DNA of 64,000 nt, from positions 1 to 64,000 of the forward strand of contig DALS01000010.1 in assembly GCA_002499445.1 (NCBI GenBank), given 5' to 3'. The notes under the pieces are model-generated. The model saw nothing but the letters and a program-made list of their open reading frames with translations. It did not search any database and had not been told where the DNA came from. Below are positions 47,286 to 56,089 of this stretch, piece after piece. Source of the stretch: Methanosarcina sp. UBA293. Its GTDB lineage: Archaea; Halobacteriota; Methanosarcinia; Methanosarcinales; Methanosarcinaceae. Every line of letters begins with the position of its first letter. The stretch's first letter is position 1. The translations under genes and the position numbers were made by a program.

Positions 47286-48019
47286 GCTATTTATACTACC
47301 AAATCCCCCTTTTATAAATCACCTTTTATAATAGCCCGAATGATTTATTATTTAAAGGCTTATAAAGCTTATTCCATAGCTTAAATAGAATCTTATTTTT
47401 TCTCATTGTTGTATCCTGGAATGATTTCGCAGATTCAAAACCAGTTGAAAGTTAAATACACGATACAACAACAGGCGACTCAAAAGTTAAACATTGAGTA
47501 AATTCCAATTCCATTTTGATACTGTAGAACGATTATGTAAGAGCTGATCCTAAAACCCAAAATTAGTTCTCTGGATCTAGAATTTTGAACGATCAATCGA
47601 GTTTCTTATTATGGAAAATAATTCTGAAACTTTTATTGATTTAAGAAAAAAACTTTGTTTTGGGATGAGCTCCAAGATAAAGCAAATTCAAAGTTTAAGT
47701 AAAATGGCGAGTCACTTGTGCACGATATATAACTGCAATAAAAGAAATTTAGCAGAAACAAAAATATTTTAAAAAATTCTCGTTTTAAGCGAATAAATAT
47801 AAAATTAGAAAATTTAAAAAATATTTTATGCTCTGTTACTATATTACTTAAAGAAATTACACAGTTGAGCTCTGAGACCAGTAGTATAAGAGTTCTGTCT
47901 ATTTACTGTCTATTTATTATATTTCACGTTGTACAAACTCGAAGCTGCTTGATTCTAAGATTTATTTAAGACAATAATAGAAGTTAGAATTATTAAGTAA
48001 CTGATAGGGTCTGATTAAA
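47286..48019. other. Gene-free AT-rich region before the surface cassette
   Basis: 734 bp without a supportable gene. A block at about 47763-47806 (AATATTTT...TTCTCGTTTTAAGC) closely resembles one at 49227-49270 upstream of the protease gene. Confidence 0.45.
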
Positions 48020-49021
48020 ATGCTCAAAAGAAGCAACATTGGCAAATGGTTGACACTTATATTATCTATTTATTTTTTATCAACTGGTTCTGCAGGAGCA
48101 GATGATAGCGAATTGAATGATTCTGAGTATGATGAGATCTCTGATCCTTCTATAAAGGAATTTGCAAACGATTCTTCGTTCATAGCATACAGAGGAACCA
48201 TACCAGAGACAATTGATCAGGAGTGGGAAAATTCAATTGCAGATTGCTGGCTGAATCTTAACCGAATAGGGCCTTCATATTCCGAATTTGACAAGTCTAT
48301 TAAAAGTGTTGCTGCCAGCAATGTAATAATAATTGAACTGGGCTCTGCTTATAAAGAAGAAATAGACGACCACAGAATTGACGAGATCTATCAAAAAATT
48401 GATAATTACTGCGAACAGCAGGAAGGTATAAGTGAGATCCCTGTGGTCTTTAGGTGGGCACAGGATGAGGAGGACCTCCCGTTGCCGGATTACGGACCTG
48501 AATCTTTTGAAGAAGCTAAGAAATTGTTTCCTGGATTCATAACTTCTCGAGGAACAATGCCTGTAATTATAGATGCTAATAAAAAAGAAGAATGGATAGA
48601 TTTACTTATCAATTGTAGTCGATCACGTTCTCGCCCTGCAAGTATTAACCCGTATTTAATTGCATTCAGTGGTCCTGTTAACAGTTTTGGGGCTGACATT
48701 CATGGATATTTAATAGTAGGTTTTGAGCCATCCACCCCAGAAAAGGTAAATGAGTCAGTAATTGATGAGATATATCAGGTATTAGATGAACACTGTAAAC
48801 AGAAAGGCATAAATGATGTGCCAGCCGTTTTTGCTTTTATAAACATAACAGATGATTTAGCCCCAGCTGATGGACCAAATACGAATGTAAGTAGTGATGC
48901 CAATTTATCAAATAATGAAGAAAAGATTGTTGGTAATAAGACAACCAATAAAATGCCTGGTTTTACTTCAATAATGGTCATTTTAGGGGTTTTATCGTTA
49001 CTGATCATCAAACGTTCATAA
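48020..49021 (+). CDS. Surface protein with two protease-pro-domain repeats and PGF-type anchor
   Basis: 333 aa. A signal peptide ends near SAGA (residue 27). Two copies of a domain of about 110 residues follow: divergent copy at about 43-146 (IAYRGTIPE, RIDEIYQKIDNYC, EIPVVFRW) and a clearer one at about 155-273 (LPLPDYGPESFEE, ITSRGTMPV, VIDEIYQVLDEHC, DVPAVFAF). A linker rich in N-x-S/T leads to MPGFTSIMVILGVLSLLII-KRS, a PGF motif, membrane helix and basic end like archaeosortase substrates. The same domain precedes the protease of the next gene. No protease domain is present here. Role unknown; a tethered inhibitor or chaperone is an inference. Confidence 0.75.
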   Translation: MLKRSNIGKWLTLILSIYFLSTGSAGADDSELNDSEYDEISDPSIKEFANDSSFIAYRGTIPETIDQEWENSIADCWLNLNRIGPSYSEFDKSIKSVAASNVIIIELGSAYKEEIDDHRIDEIYQKIDNYCEQQEGISEIPVVFRWAQDEEDLPLPDYGPESFEEAKKLFPGFITSRGTMPVIIDANKKEEWIDLLINCSRSRSRPASINPYLIAFSGPVNSFGADIHGYLIVGFEPSTPEKVNESVIDEIYQVLDEHCKQKGINDVPAVFAFINITDDLAPADGPNTNVSSDANLSNNEEKIVGNKTTNKMPGFTSIMVILGVLSLLIIKRS

Positions 49022-49024
49022 CAT
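48485..49024 (+). repeat. 540-bp near-identical duplication, copy 1
   Basis: This stretch, covering the second domain, anchor and stop codon, aligns without gaps to 51799-52338. By my own reading there are about 15 differences in 538 bases. The similarity stops a few bases after the stop codon and falls off sharply upstream. Confidence 0.85.
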
Positions 49025-49410
49025 TTTTTAAGCTTTGTTTTGCCAGATTCTAAAGATTTTCCAAGCATTTTCTATTTTTACACTCAAACGGACTATTTTT
49101 AATTTAATTCGCTTCGCTCAAGCGGACTTATTCTTCTTTCCACTTTTATTTTGAAATGCTACTTTTTTCCCATAATACTAGTGCAACTTTTCGGCAGATT
49201 TGCAGCTGAAGTAAGCAAAAGTAAGAATATTTTTTAAAAATTCTCATTTTAAGCACATAAATCTAAAAATCATATTCTTAAAAATTCTAATTTTTCAATG
49301 CGTAAGTATAAAATTAAATAAATTTAACAAGTGTTTCATACTCTTCCGACATATTAGATTTTGAGGTTAAGTGCACACGTCTCATTGAAATAAATTAAAG
49401 GAGAAGTTAT
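49022..49410. other. Intergenic region between anchored protein and protease
   Basis: 389 bp, no gene. It includes a short repeat (CTCAAGCGGACTTATTCTTC near 49118) with relatives at 52391 and near 60.97 kb, and the leader-like block at 49227-49270. Confidence 0.4.
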
Positions 49411-50490
49411 GTGAAAACTAGTATGAAGTTAATTGTAAGCATACTGATTATGTCAGTTATGTTTATTGGAATCGGATCGGCGGAGCCATCTGATTTAAGC
49501 GAAGACAACTTTACTGAGGGTGAATTTTATCTACCTGACTATGGTCCGAGCATTTTTGAGAAACTTAAAGATAACCCAGATGTGATTGAAACTCGGGGTG
49601 TGATGCTTGAAATAACAGATGATAAAGAAAAAGTAAAATGGTTAGATACAATCGAAACCAGTATTCGAAGTTCCAAGGATAAACTTGAGCCTTATATGCA
49701 ACAATATGGTGGGCCAGTGATTGGTTTTGGTATTAACTATGAGGGATATCTGTTTGTAGAATTCGATAAAAAACTAGAAGATACTATTAATAAGTCCACA
49801 ATGGATGAACTGTATAATATAATAGAAGTCGATGCAAAAAAAATGGAGATATCAAATGTTCCTGTAGTTTTCAGAAGTTCTGAAGGAGAAATTCTTGAAT
49901 CGCGCACTTCTACATGGACAAATCTGATTGGAGGAATAAGATTACAAGGTGGAAATGAGTATTCAACACTATCATTTGCTGCAAAAAAAGACAGTAGTGG
50001 TAAAAAAGGGTTTGTGATGTCTGGACATGCTGCTATTAATGCCGGTGGAATTGGTGCAGCAATATATCAACCTAATACTCCAAGGCAAGTAGGTACAGTG
50101 AATTATTATAATTATGTTTTTGCAGATGCAGCATGGGTAGAAGCAAGTAATGTCGTAGACGACGTTTATTATCAAGACATTAATCAATTGAAAGATGTAG
50201 CAGATCATGGAGATACAACGAAAGGCCATAAAGTATATAAATCAGGAATAACAACCGGTCTGACAAATGGTACTGTTGTAGATACATATATAATAATGGG
50301 AACACTTCAAGATCAATTCACTGCAACTTATTGGTCAGAACCTGGCGATAGTGGTGCTCCAGTATTTATATTGTCGGGGGACACAGTGGAACTTGTAGGG
50401 GTACATAAGGGAAGGTGGGGCTCTAACGCAGCTTTCTCACCAATGAGCGGAGTGAGACAAGAGTTAGGGATAACTCCCTTGACCACCTGA
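49411..50490 (+). CDS. Secreted trypsin-like serine protease with N-terminal pro-domain
   Basis: 359 aa from GTG 49411 (AAAGGAG 7 nt upstream). A signal peptide ends near GSAEP (residue 24). Residues about 41-155 are the pro-domain shared with the flanking proteins (LPDYGPSIFEKL, IETRGVMLEIT, MDELYNIIEVD, NVPVVFRSS). The protease domain shows the chymotrypsin-fold triad: His206 in MSGHAA, Asp239 in FADAAWV and Ser314 in EPGDSGAPVF. There are no membrane anchor or disulfide-type Cys residues. It should act outside the cell after removal of the pro-region, like alpha-lytic or streptogrisin-type enzymes. Its target is unknown. Confidence 0.82.
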   Translation: MKTSMKLIVSILIMSVMFIGIGSAEPSDLSEDNFTEGEFYLPDYGPSIFEKLKDNPDVIETRGVMLEITDDKEKVKWLDTIETSIRSSKDKLEPYMQQYGGPVIGFGINYEGYLFVEFDKKLEDTINKSTMDELYNIIEVDAKKMEISNVPVVFRSSEGEILESRTSTWTNLIGGIRLQGGNEYSTLSFAAKKDSSGKKGFVMSGHAAINAGGIGAAIYQPNTPRQVGTVNYYNYVFADAAWVEASNVVDDVYYQDINQLKDVADHGDTTKGHKVYKSGITTGLTNGTVVDTYIIMGTLQDQFTATYWSEPGDSGAPVFILSGDTVELVGVHKGRWGSNAAFSPMSGVRQELGITPLTT

Positions 50491-51270
50491 ACACATAGCA
50501 TCTACGTAGTTACCATATTCGCTAGGTTATCGAATAATGATTTGGTACTTTTGACGAATTTACCTTAACTCTGCCACACATTGGAAGTAACTTATTCCAC
50601 AGACCACTGATATCGATCCTATTTTTTCAGCAGGAAATTCAAATAAAGTCCAGATATTTTCTGTCAATTTGCCGCTGAAATCAATAGAACAAATTGATGT
50701 TTGGATCTAATGATATCGAATAAAAATCATTAAATTGGTTTATTCCCTAAAAAAAGCAGAGTTAAGGCTTAGTTATTACTTAGATAGAATGGATGGTCGA
50801 TAATTTGTATGTCAACATAGATATGCAATATCTCGAAAGGTTATAACCGGTCAAAAACTTTTTGAATATGTTTTAAATAGTCCCTGTCTTCGAATTAATG
50901 ATTTATAGGAGTGATTTAAATGATAATTCAGAAATTATCGACAAGAACTTGATAAAAATTGGAGAATGTGTCATTTTTTAATGAACGATTAGTTATTATG
51001 TGAGAAAGCCGGATATCATTCAAAGACTCTACAGATAAAATAATTATTACCCTATGAAAAGAATATTTATTCACGTGACATACAGTTGTAGGCAGTGTGC
51101 CGATTTTTCTGTAAAATCACAAATCTTAAAAAGTTATTGGATAGAAAATTCCATATCAAGGAATCCATTTTCCTATTGTACATAAAAATTTGACTTTGAA
51201 TTTACAGCAAATTCGCGACACTATTCAAGTTGTGCAGTTTTGGATAAAATATATTTTTGGAGTTGGTATA
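50491..51270. other. Gene-free region with one orphan ribosome-binding site
   Basis: 780 bp. The only notable item is GGAGTGAT followed by ATG near 50921, but that frame closes after ten codons, so it may be the remains of a gene start. Otherwise AT-rich and featureless. Confidence 0.4.
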
Positions 51271-52335
51271 GTGATCAAGAAAAGCAAAACTGGCAAAATT
51301 TCAATACCTATGTTATTGTTGATAGTTACGTTATTTTTTTATATTTTACCAACTAGTTCTGCAAGTGAAGATAATAAACAATTGAACGATTCTAAATATG
51401 ATGAAAAGAACTGGCATGCTCCACTACCGGATTATGGGCCTGAGTTTTTTGACGAGATTAAAAAAAATCCACGATTTATAGCCAGTAGAGGGTCATTTCC
51501 TGAAACAACAAATAATGATGAAAACGTGGATTTTTTTTCGAATCCGGTTTATAAATGTTGGAGCAATATAACAGAAATAGATCAATTTTTTATCGAATTT
51601 GATGATATTATAATTGGTAATAGTTATGTGGGTGCGGGTTATATAATAATAGAATTGGAATCTGATTCTTCCGAAAAAGTGAATGGAACAACAATTGATG
51701 AAATATATAAGAGAATATATAATTACTGCGAACAGGAGAGTGTAAGTGAGGTACCTGTATTGTTCATGTGGTCACACATAGAAGAAGATCTACCATTACC
51801 GGATTACGGACCTGAGTCTTTTGAAGAAGCTAAGAAATTGTTTCCTGGATTCATAACTTCTCGAGGAACAATGCCTGTAATTATAGATGCTAATAAAAAA
51901 GAAGAATGGATAGATTTACTTATCAATTGTAGTCGATCACGTTCTCGCCCTGCAAGTATTAACCCGTATTTAATTGCATTCAATGGTCCTGTTAACAGTT
52001 TTGGGGCCGACATTCATGGATATTTAATAGTGGGCTTTGATCCATCCACCCCAGAAAAGGTAAATGAGTCAGTAATTGATGAGATATATCAGGTATTAGA
52101 TGAACACTGTAAACAGAAAAGCATAAATGATGTGCCAGTGGTTTTTGCTTTTATAAGCATAACAGATGATTTAGCCCCAGCTGATGGACCAAATGCGAAT
52201 GTAAGTAGTGATGCCAATTTATCAGAGAATGAAGAAAAGATTGTTGGTAATAAGACAATCAATAAAACGCCTGGTTTTACTTCAATAATGGTCATTTTAG
52301 GGGTTTTATCGTTACTGATCATCAAACGTTCATAA
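51271..52335 (+). CDS. Second surface protein with two pro-domain repeats and PGF-type anchor
   Basis: 354 aa from GTG 51271 (TTGGAG upstream), just before the signal peptide (IPMLLLIVTLFFYILPTSSA); the open frame to 51190 is not needed. Repeat one (LPDYGPEFFDEIKK, IASRGSFPETT, TIDEIYKRIYNYC, EVPVLFMW) differs from its paralogue at 48.0 kb. Repeat two and the PGF anchor (TPGFTSIMVILGV) are almost identical to it. It has no enzymatic motif. It brackets the protease gene on the other side, all three in the same direction. Confidence 0.75.
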   Translation: MIKKSKTGKISIPMLLLIVTLFFYILPTSSASEDNKQLNDSKYDEKNWHAPLPDYGPEFFDEIKKNPRFIASRGSFPETTNNDENVDFFSNPVYKCWSNITEIDQFFIEFDDIIIGNSYVGAGYIIIELESDSSEKVNGTTIDEIYKRIYNYCEQESVSEVPVLFMWSHIEEDLPLPDYGPESFEEAKKLFPGFITSRGTMPVIIDANKKEEWIDLLINCSRSRSRPASINPYLIAFNGPVNSFGADIHGYLIVGFDPSTPEKVNESVIDEIYQVLDEHCKQKSINDVPVVFAFISITDDLAPADGPNANVSSDANLSENEEKIVGNKTINKTPGFTSIMVILGVLSLLIIKRS

Positions 52336-52338
52336 CAT
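51799..52338 (+). repeat. 540-bp near-identical duplication, copy 2
   Basis: Partner of 48485-49024, 3314 bp away in direct orientation with the protease gene between. Confidence 0.85.
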
Positions 52339-52418
52339 AAATGCACAAGATCTATGGTTTTATTATTATATCGACCCTACCCTTTTTTTCACTCAAGCGG
52401 ACTCATCTTTCTTTTTGT

Positions 52419-53249
52419 TCACTTTTTCCTAAAAGCCACTTTCTCCCCGCAATACTGATGCAGTTTTTTTGTTCCTCCTGCCTCACTTACCACTGTAAGC
52501 ATAGTCAGAGGATCAAAAATTCGGGTCCCCATTATTGCAGTAATTCCTCTCTCGAAAAACGGGGCGGGATAGAGAGGCGCGCTTGGACCGAGCAGGACAA
52601 TTTCCCTTGCTGCCCCCTGGAGGGAAAGAAGTTCATCGAAAGTCCTGTTGGCGAGAGTACTTGCACTGAGGATAATCACATCCGATGCAGGGAGGATTTC
52701 TCTGGCTTTCTCCGAAGGCAGGGTCCTGGTTTTAGGAGCTTCGATTTCACGTTTTTCAAGGACTGTGAGTTTATCAGTTATTTTCAGGATTTTAGGGACG
52801 AGAGGCCCGAAATAGCCTACCATTGCAACTCTGTCTCCGGGTTTTATAAGGTCAAGAATGTCTGTGTCGGAAACTGGGAAGTTTTTGAGTTCAAGGTCAT
52901 GGAGCATGTGGGAAAACGCATTTGCGGTTGCAATCCCGACTGCAGCTTCAAGGGGATTTTCCGACAGAGCAAGTTCAAGCAATTTATCCACAGTTTTGCC
53001 TTTCAGAAAACCCGCAAAACCAAGAGCTGGGCAGCAGGAAAACTCATAAAGGGGGGTGCAGGCAACGCCTCCATAGTTTTCGGAAAGCAGGACTCCAGTA
53101 TAGGCGAGCCCTATTCTGACGTCTTTTACTTCGATTTCTTCAAGGGCAGGGCCAAGGTCATTTTTGAGCGCACTTACAAGGGTGGGTAGAATTTCTGTTT
53201 CTTCATTTTCCTGGACTTTTGATCTTCCGGTTTGTTCTGTTTCTGACAT
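52419..53249 (-). CDS. DUF364-family protein in the mod operon
   Basis: 276 aa. The segments AMVGYFGPLVPKI, VLEKREI, ILPASDVIILSASTLANRT and VLLGPSAPLYPAPFFERG mark the DUF364 Rossmann-like domain proposed to chelate metal ions. An N-terminal DUF4213-like part (RIGLAYTGVLLSENYGGVACTP, in part) precedes it. It is the last gene of modABCD-DUF364 on the minus strand, 51 bp after modD. Location suggests a role in molybdate handling; the biochemical activity is unproven. Confidence 0.82.
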   Translation of the reverse strand: MSETEQTGRSKVQENEETEILPTLVSALKNDLGPALEEIEVKDVRIGLAYTGVLLSENYGGVACTPLYEFSCCPALGFAGFLKGKTVDKLLELALSENPLEAAVGIATANAFSHMLHDLELKNFPVSDTDILDLIKPGDRVAMVGYFGPLVPKILKITDKLTVLEKREIEAPKTRTLPSEKAREILPASDVIILSASTLANRTFDELLSLQGAAREIVLLGPSAPLYPAPFFERGITAIMGTRIFDPLTMLTVVSEAGGTKKLHQYCGEKVAFRKK

Positions 53250-53300
53250 GCTTCCACCTTTTATCTATTTCATTATCCCAAACCTATCTCACTATCTATC

Positions 53301-54092
53301 TCACAGCCTTTCGATCTTCGTTGTAAAGTCAAGAGGGTTTGCGTAATAAGGAGCGCTTATGACAATAATGTCGGCAAGAGGAGCGTATTCAGGAATCTTT
53401 TCTGCTTTGATCCCTCCGACTGCAAGTTCAAGTTTCGGGTTGAGTTTCTTAAGTTCGGGCCCTAGTTCTCGCAGTTCTTCCGGGGAAAGGTGGTCAAGGA
53501 GCATTATATCTGCCATTTCGGCATATTTGAACGCTTCTTCTCTCGATCTGGGTTCGATTTCTATCTTTTTCATAGCCCTGAGTTTTCCCAGTTCCCCGAC
53601 GACTTCCAGATGGTTCTGGCTGAGCTGGATGGAGTCGCTGAGGGAGTTTCTGTGGATATCTCCTCCGCCTGCCCGGACGGCTTTAAGCTCAAATATCCGG
53701 GAGCCGGGATGGGTTTTCCGGCTTGTTGCAATAATAAGGTCAGAGTTTGTCTTTCGGCCTGCACCCATGAAAGAAGCCGTTTTTGTGGCAATTGCACACA
53801 TAATAGAAAGGAAAGTCTGAGAGACCCTCCAGAATTTGAAAAGGAATTTAAGGTCTCCTTCGGCTTCCAGAATTGTGTCTCCGGGCTTGAAAGTCTCTCC
53901 GTCTCTGAAGAAATTCTGAACTTTCAGGCCTTTTCTTTCATAATACTCAGCCAGGTCGCCAGCGCAGGCACAGATCCCGTTTTCTCTCGTAAAAATCTTC
54001 ATTTTTCCCCTGCCTTCAAGTTTGAGCAGTTCTGCACTTTCGTCCTGGTAGGGACAGTCTTCGTAAAAGTAAAGGTCAAAAAGGTCTATCAT
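53301..54092 (-). CDS. modD: ModD, quinolinate phosphoribosyltransferase-like protein
   Basis: 263 aa from ATG 54092 (GAGG 6 nt upstream). Motifs GDTILEAEGDL, ATKTASFMGAGRK, TSRKTHPGSRIFELKAV and GGGDIHRNSLSD (catalytic-type Arg, Lys and His) are those of the NadC fold. It is the molybdate-cluster paralogue ModD, whose role in molybdenum use is genetic and not enzymatically settled. It sits between modC and the DUF364 gene. Confidence 0.87.
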   Translation of the reverse strand: MIDLFDLYFYEDCPYQDESAELLKLEGRGKMKIFTRENGICACAGDLAEYYERKGLKVQNFFRDGETFKPGDTILEAEGDLKFLFKFWRVSQTFLSIMCAIATKTASFMGAGRKTNSDLIIATSRKTHPGSRIFELKAVRAGGGDIHRNSLSDSIQLSQNHLEVVGELGKLRAMKKIEIEPRSREEAFKYAEMADIMLLDHLSPEELRELGPELKKLNPKLELAVGGIKAEKIPEYAPLADIIVISAPYYANPLDFTTKIERL

Positions 54093-54152
54093 GTTTTGCC
54101 TCAAAAATTTCCTTGTAATTACTTTATTTTTATATTTTTATTGTCCCCGGAT

Positions 54153-55214
54153 CTACCTTATTATCCTGGCATTTGAAGCCTTGAATACAGCATACGTTTC
54201 CCTGCCTGGTTCGAGTCCAAGCATTTCACATGAAGTCGGCGTAATCACTGCTTTTATTTCTGCATTCCCCATTTTCACTTCGACCACGACGAGGTGTTCT
54301 TTTTTGAAAACTCCTGTAACGTTTCCCCTTAAAATGTTCCGGGCTGAACTTTCCACAGTTTCTCTGGCAAGGATGATCTCTTCAGGGCGGATCGAAACTG
54401 CTATATCTTCCCCGGGCTCGGCGGGGTCTGAGGAATAGATTTCCAGGCCTTCGGCTTCAATTACTGTGAGTTTTCCTTCAAGAGCCTTTACCTTTCCTTT
54501 CAGCACATTGGTGCCCAGAAATTCGGCCACGAAGTCTGGAGAAGGCCGTTTGAAGACGGATTCAGGGTCTCCTGTCTGCATAACTTCCCCTCTTCTTATG
54601 ACAACCACACGATTTGCGAGAGTCCAGACATCTTCAAAATCATGGGTCACATGCAGAACAGTGGTGCTATACTCGCTAATCGCTTTTTTTAACATCTCCC
54701 TGAGCTTTTCCCTTGTCCTTGCATCGAGGGCACTGAAGGGCTCGTCCAGGAGAAGCAGCTTTGGCCTGACTACAAGACTCCTTGCAAGGGCTGCCCTCTG
54801 CTTTTCTCCTCCACTAAGGGTAGCTGGTTTTCGGTACAGGAGCTCGCCTATCCCAAGAACTCCGGCAATCTGCCTTACTTCAGCTTCGATCTGCTTTTTG
54901 TCCCTCAGCTTTTTCCGGAGGGCATATGCTATGTTTTCGAAAACGTCCATGTGGGGAAAAAGCATGTGGTCCTGGTACACTATGCTTATCTGCCTCATGT
55001 TGGGAGGCAGGTCGGTAATATCTTTTTCTTCCAGGATAATCCGGCCTTTCTCGAGCCTGTAAAACCCTATTATGGTTTCGAGCAACAGGGACTTTCCGCT
55101 GCCTGTAGGGCCTATCAGCGCCAGATAATCTCCTTTTTCAGCTTTAAGCTCAATCCTGCTAAGTTCGAAACCCCCAACGTTAAGACAGAGGTCCCTGACC
55201 TCAAGGAAACTCAC
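54153..55214 (-). CDS. modC: Molybdate ABC transporter, ATPase
   Basis: 353 aa. Walker A GPTGSGKS (35-42), VYQDHMLFPHM, signature LSGGEKQRAALARSL, Walker B LLLLDEPFSALDA and HVTHDF are all present. A TOBE/Mop-like C-terminal region runs from about 235 to the end and contains NAEIKAVITPTSCEML. The start overlaps modB by 4 bp. Confidence 0.91.
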   Translation of the reverse strand: MSFLEVRDLCLNVGGFELSRIELKAEKGDYLALIGPTGSGKSLLLETIIGFYRLEKGRIILEEKDITDLPPNMRQISIVYQDHMLFPHMDVFENIAYALRKKLRDKKQIEAEVRQIAGVLGIGELLYRKPATLSGGEKQRAALARSLVVRPKLLLLDEPFSALDARTREKLREMLKKAISEYSTTVLHVTHDFEDVWTLANRVVVIRRGEVMQTGDPESVFKRPSPDFVAEFLGTNVLKGKVKALEGKLTVIEAEGLEIYSSDPAEPGEDIAVSIRPEEIILARETVESSARNILRGNVTGVFKKEHLVVVEVKMGNAEIKAVITPTSCEMLGLEPGRETYAVFKASNARIIR

Positions 55215-56089
55215 AGCCTGCCTCCTTCGAACCTCTCAAAGCTGAAGATTGCAAGAAAAGCAATTCCCATGAGCAAAATCCCGCTTGTGATTGCCATTTC
55301 CAGGTTCCCATAGGAGATGTTAAGGTAGAGGGTCACAGGCAGGACTTCAGTATGCATATACGAACCTCCTGCAAGGATAAGCACGGCCCCAAAAGCTCCT
55401 ATGCAGCGGGCAAAGGTAATTACTCCCGAGGCAAAAAGCCCGCTTCTGGCCATGGGAAGAGTCACATACCTAAAAGTCTCAAATTCTCCGTAGCCGAAAC
55501 TCCTTGAGACCTGTTCGTATCTTGGGTTGATGTCTTCAAACGTGGAGTAAATAACCCTTACAGCAAAAGGAAAAGCAACAAAAAACTGGGCAACCGCTAT
55601 CCCAAGCCTTGTAAATGTAATCTTTATACCCAAAGCTTCAAAGTAAGGCCCGAGAAAACCGTGCCCGAAAAGGAGCAGGAGAGCAAGGCCCATAACCAGC
55701 TCCGGAAACGCCATTGGAAGTCCTAATACTGTTTTTATAAGGCCTTTTCCTGGGAATGAATAACGAGATAGAGCATAAGCTGTCGGGATTGAACAGCACA
55801 TGACCGAAAGGGTCGAAGCTGATGATGTCAACATGGAAAGCTTCATAGAATAAAACATCTCTTCCGAAAGCAGGGCTGAGAGGATTTCCGAGGGTTTGAG
55901 GACAAAGAGCAAGGCTCCTATAGATAAAAAAAGCAAAAGTGTGAAAAAGAAGGCAAAGCCTATAGTTAGGTTCCTGAACCAGGAGTATTTCATGCCCTTA
56001 GCTTTTAAGCTGTCTGGAGCTCTTAAGATGTTCAAGGTTTTTAAGATTTCAGGGATTTTTAAAATTTCCAGAGATTTTAAGAATCGCAT
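55211..56089 (-). CDS. modB: Molybdate ABC transporter, permease
   Basis: 292 aa by the longest frame, which overlaps modA by 13 bp; an internal ATG at 55993 would remove an odd Leu/Ile/Lys-rich 32-residue leader and may be the true start. There are about six membrane segments, and the ABC EAA-loop appears as VSRSFGYGEFETFRYVTLP. It forms the channel for ModC/ModA. Confidence 0.88.
   Translation of the reverse strand: MRFLKSLEILKIPEILKTLNILRAPDSLKAKGMKYSWFRNLTIGFAFFFTLLLFLSIGALLFVLKPSEILSALLSEEMFYSMKLSMLTSSASTLSVMCCSIPTAYALSRYSFPGKGLIKTVLGLPMAFPELVMGLALLLLFGHGFLGPYFEALGIKITFTRLGIAVAQFFVAFPFAVRVIYSTFEDINPRYEQVSRSFGYGEFETFRYVTLPMARSGLFASGVITFARCIGAFGAVLILAGGSYMHTEVLPVTLYLNISYGNLEMAITSGILLMGIAFLAIFSFERFEGGRL

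Noticed and set aside
52341..53189. 282-codon plus-strand frame
   Set aside because: Opposite the DUF364 gene, which has clear domain motifs; the plus frame has none.
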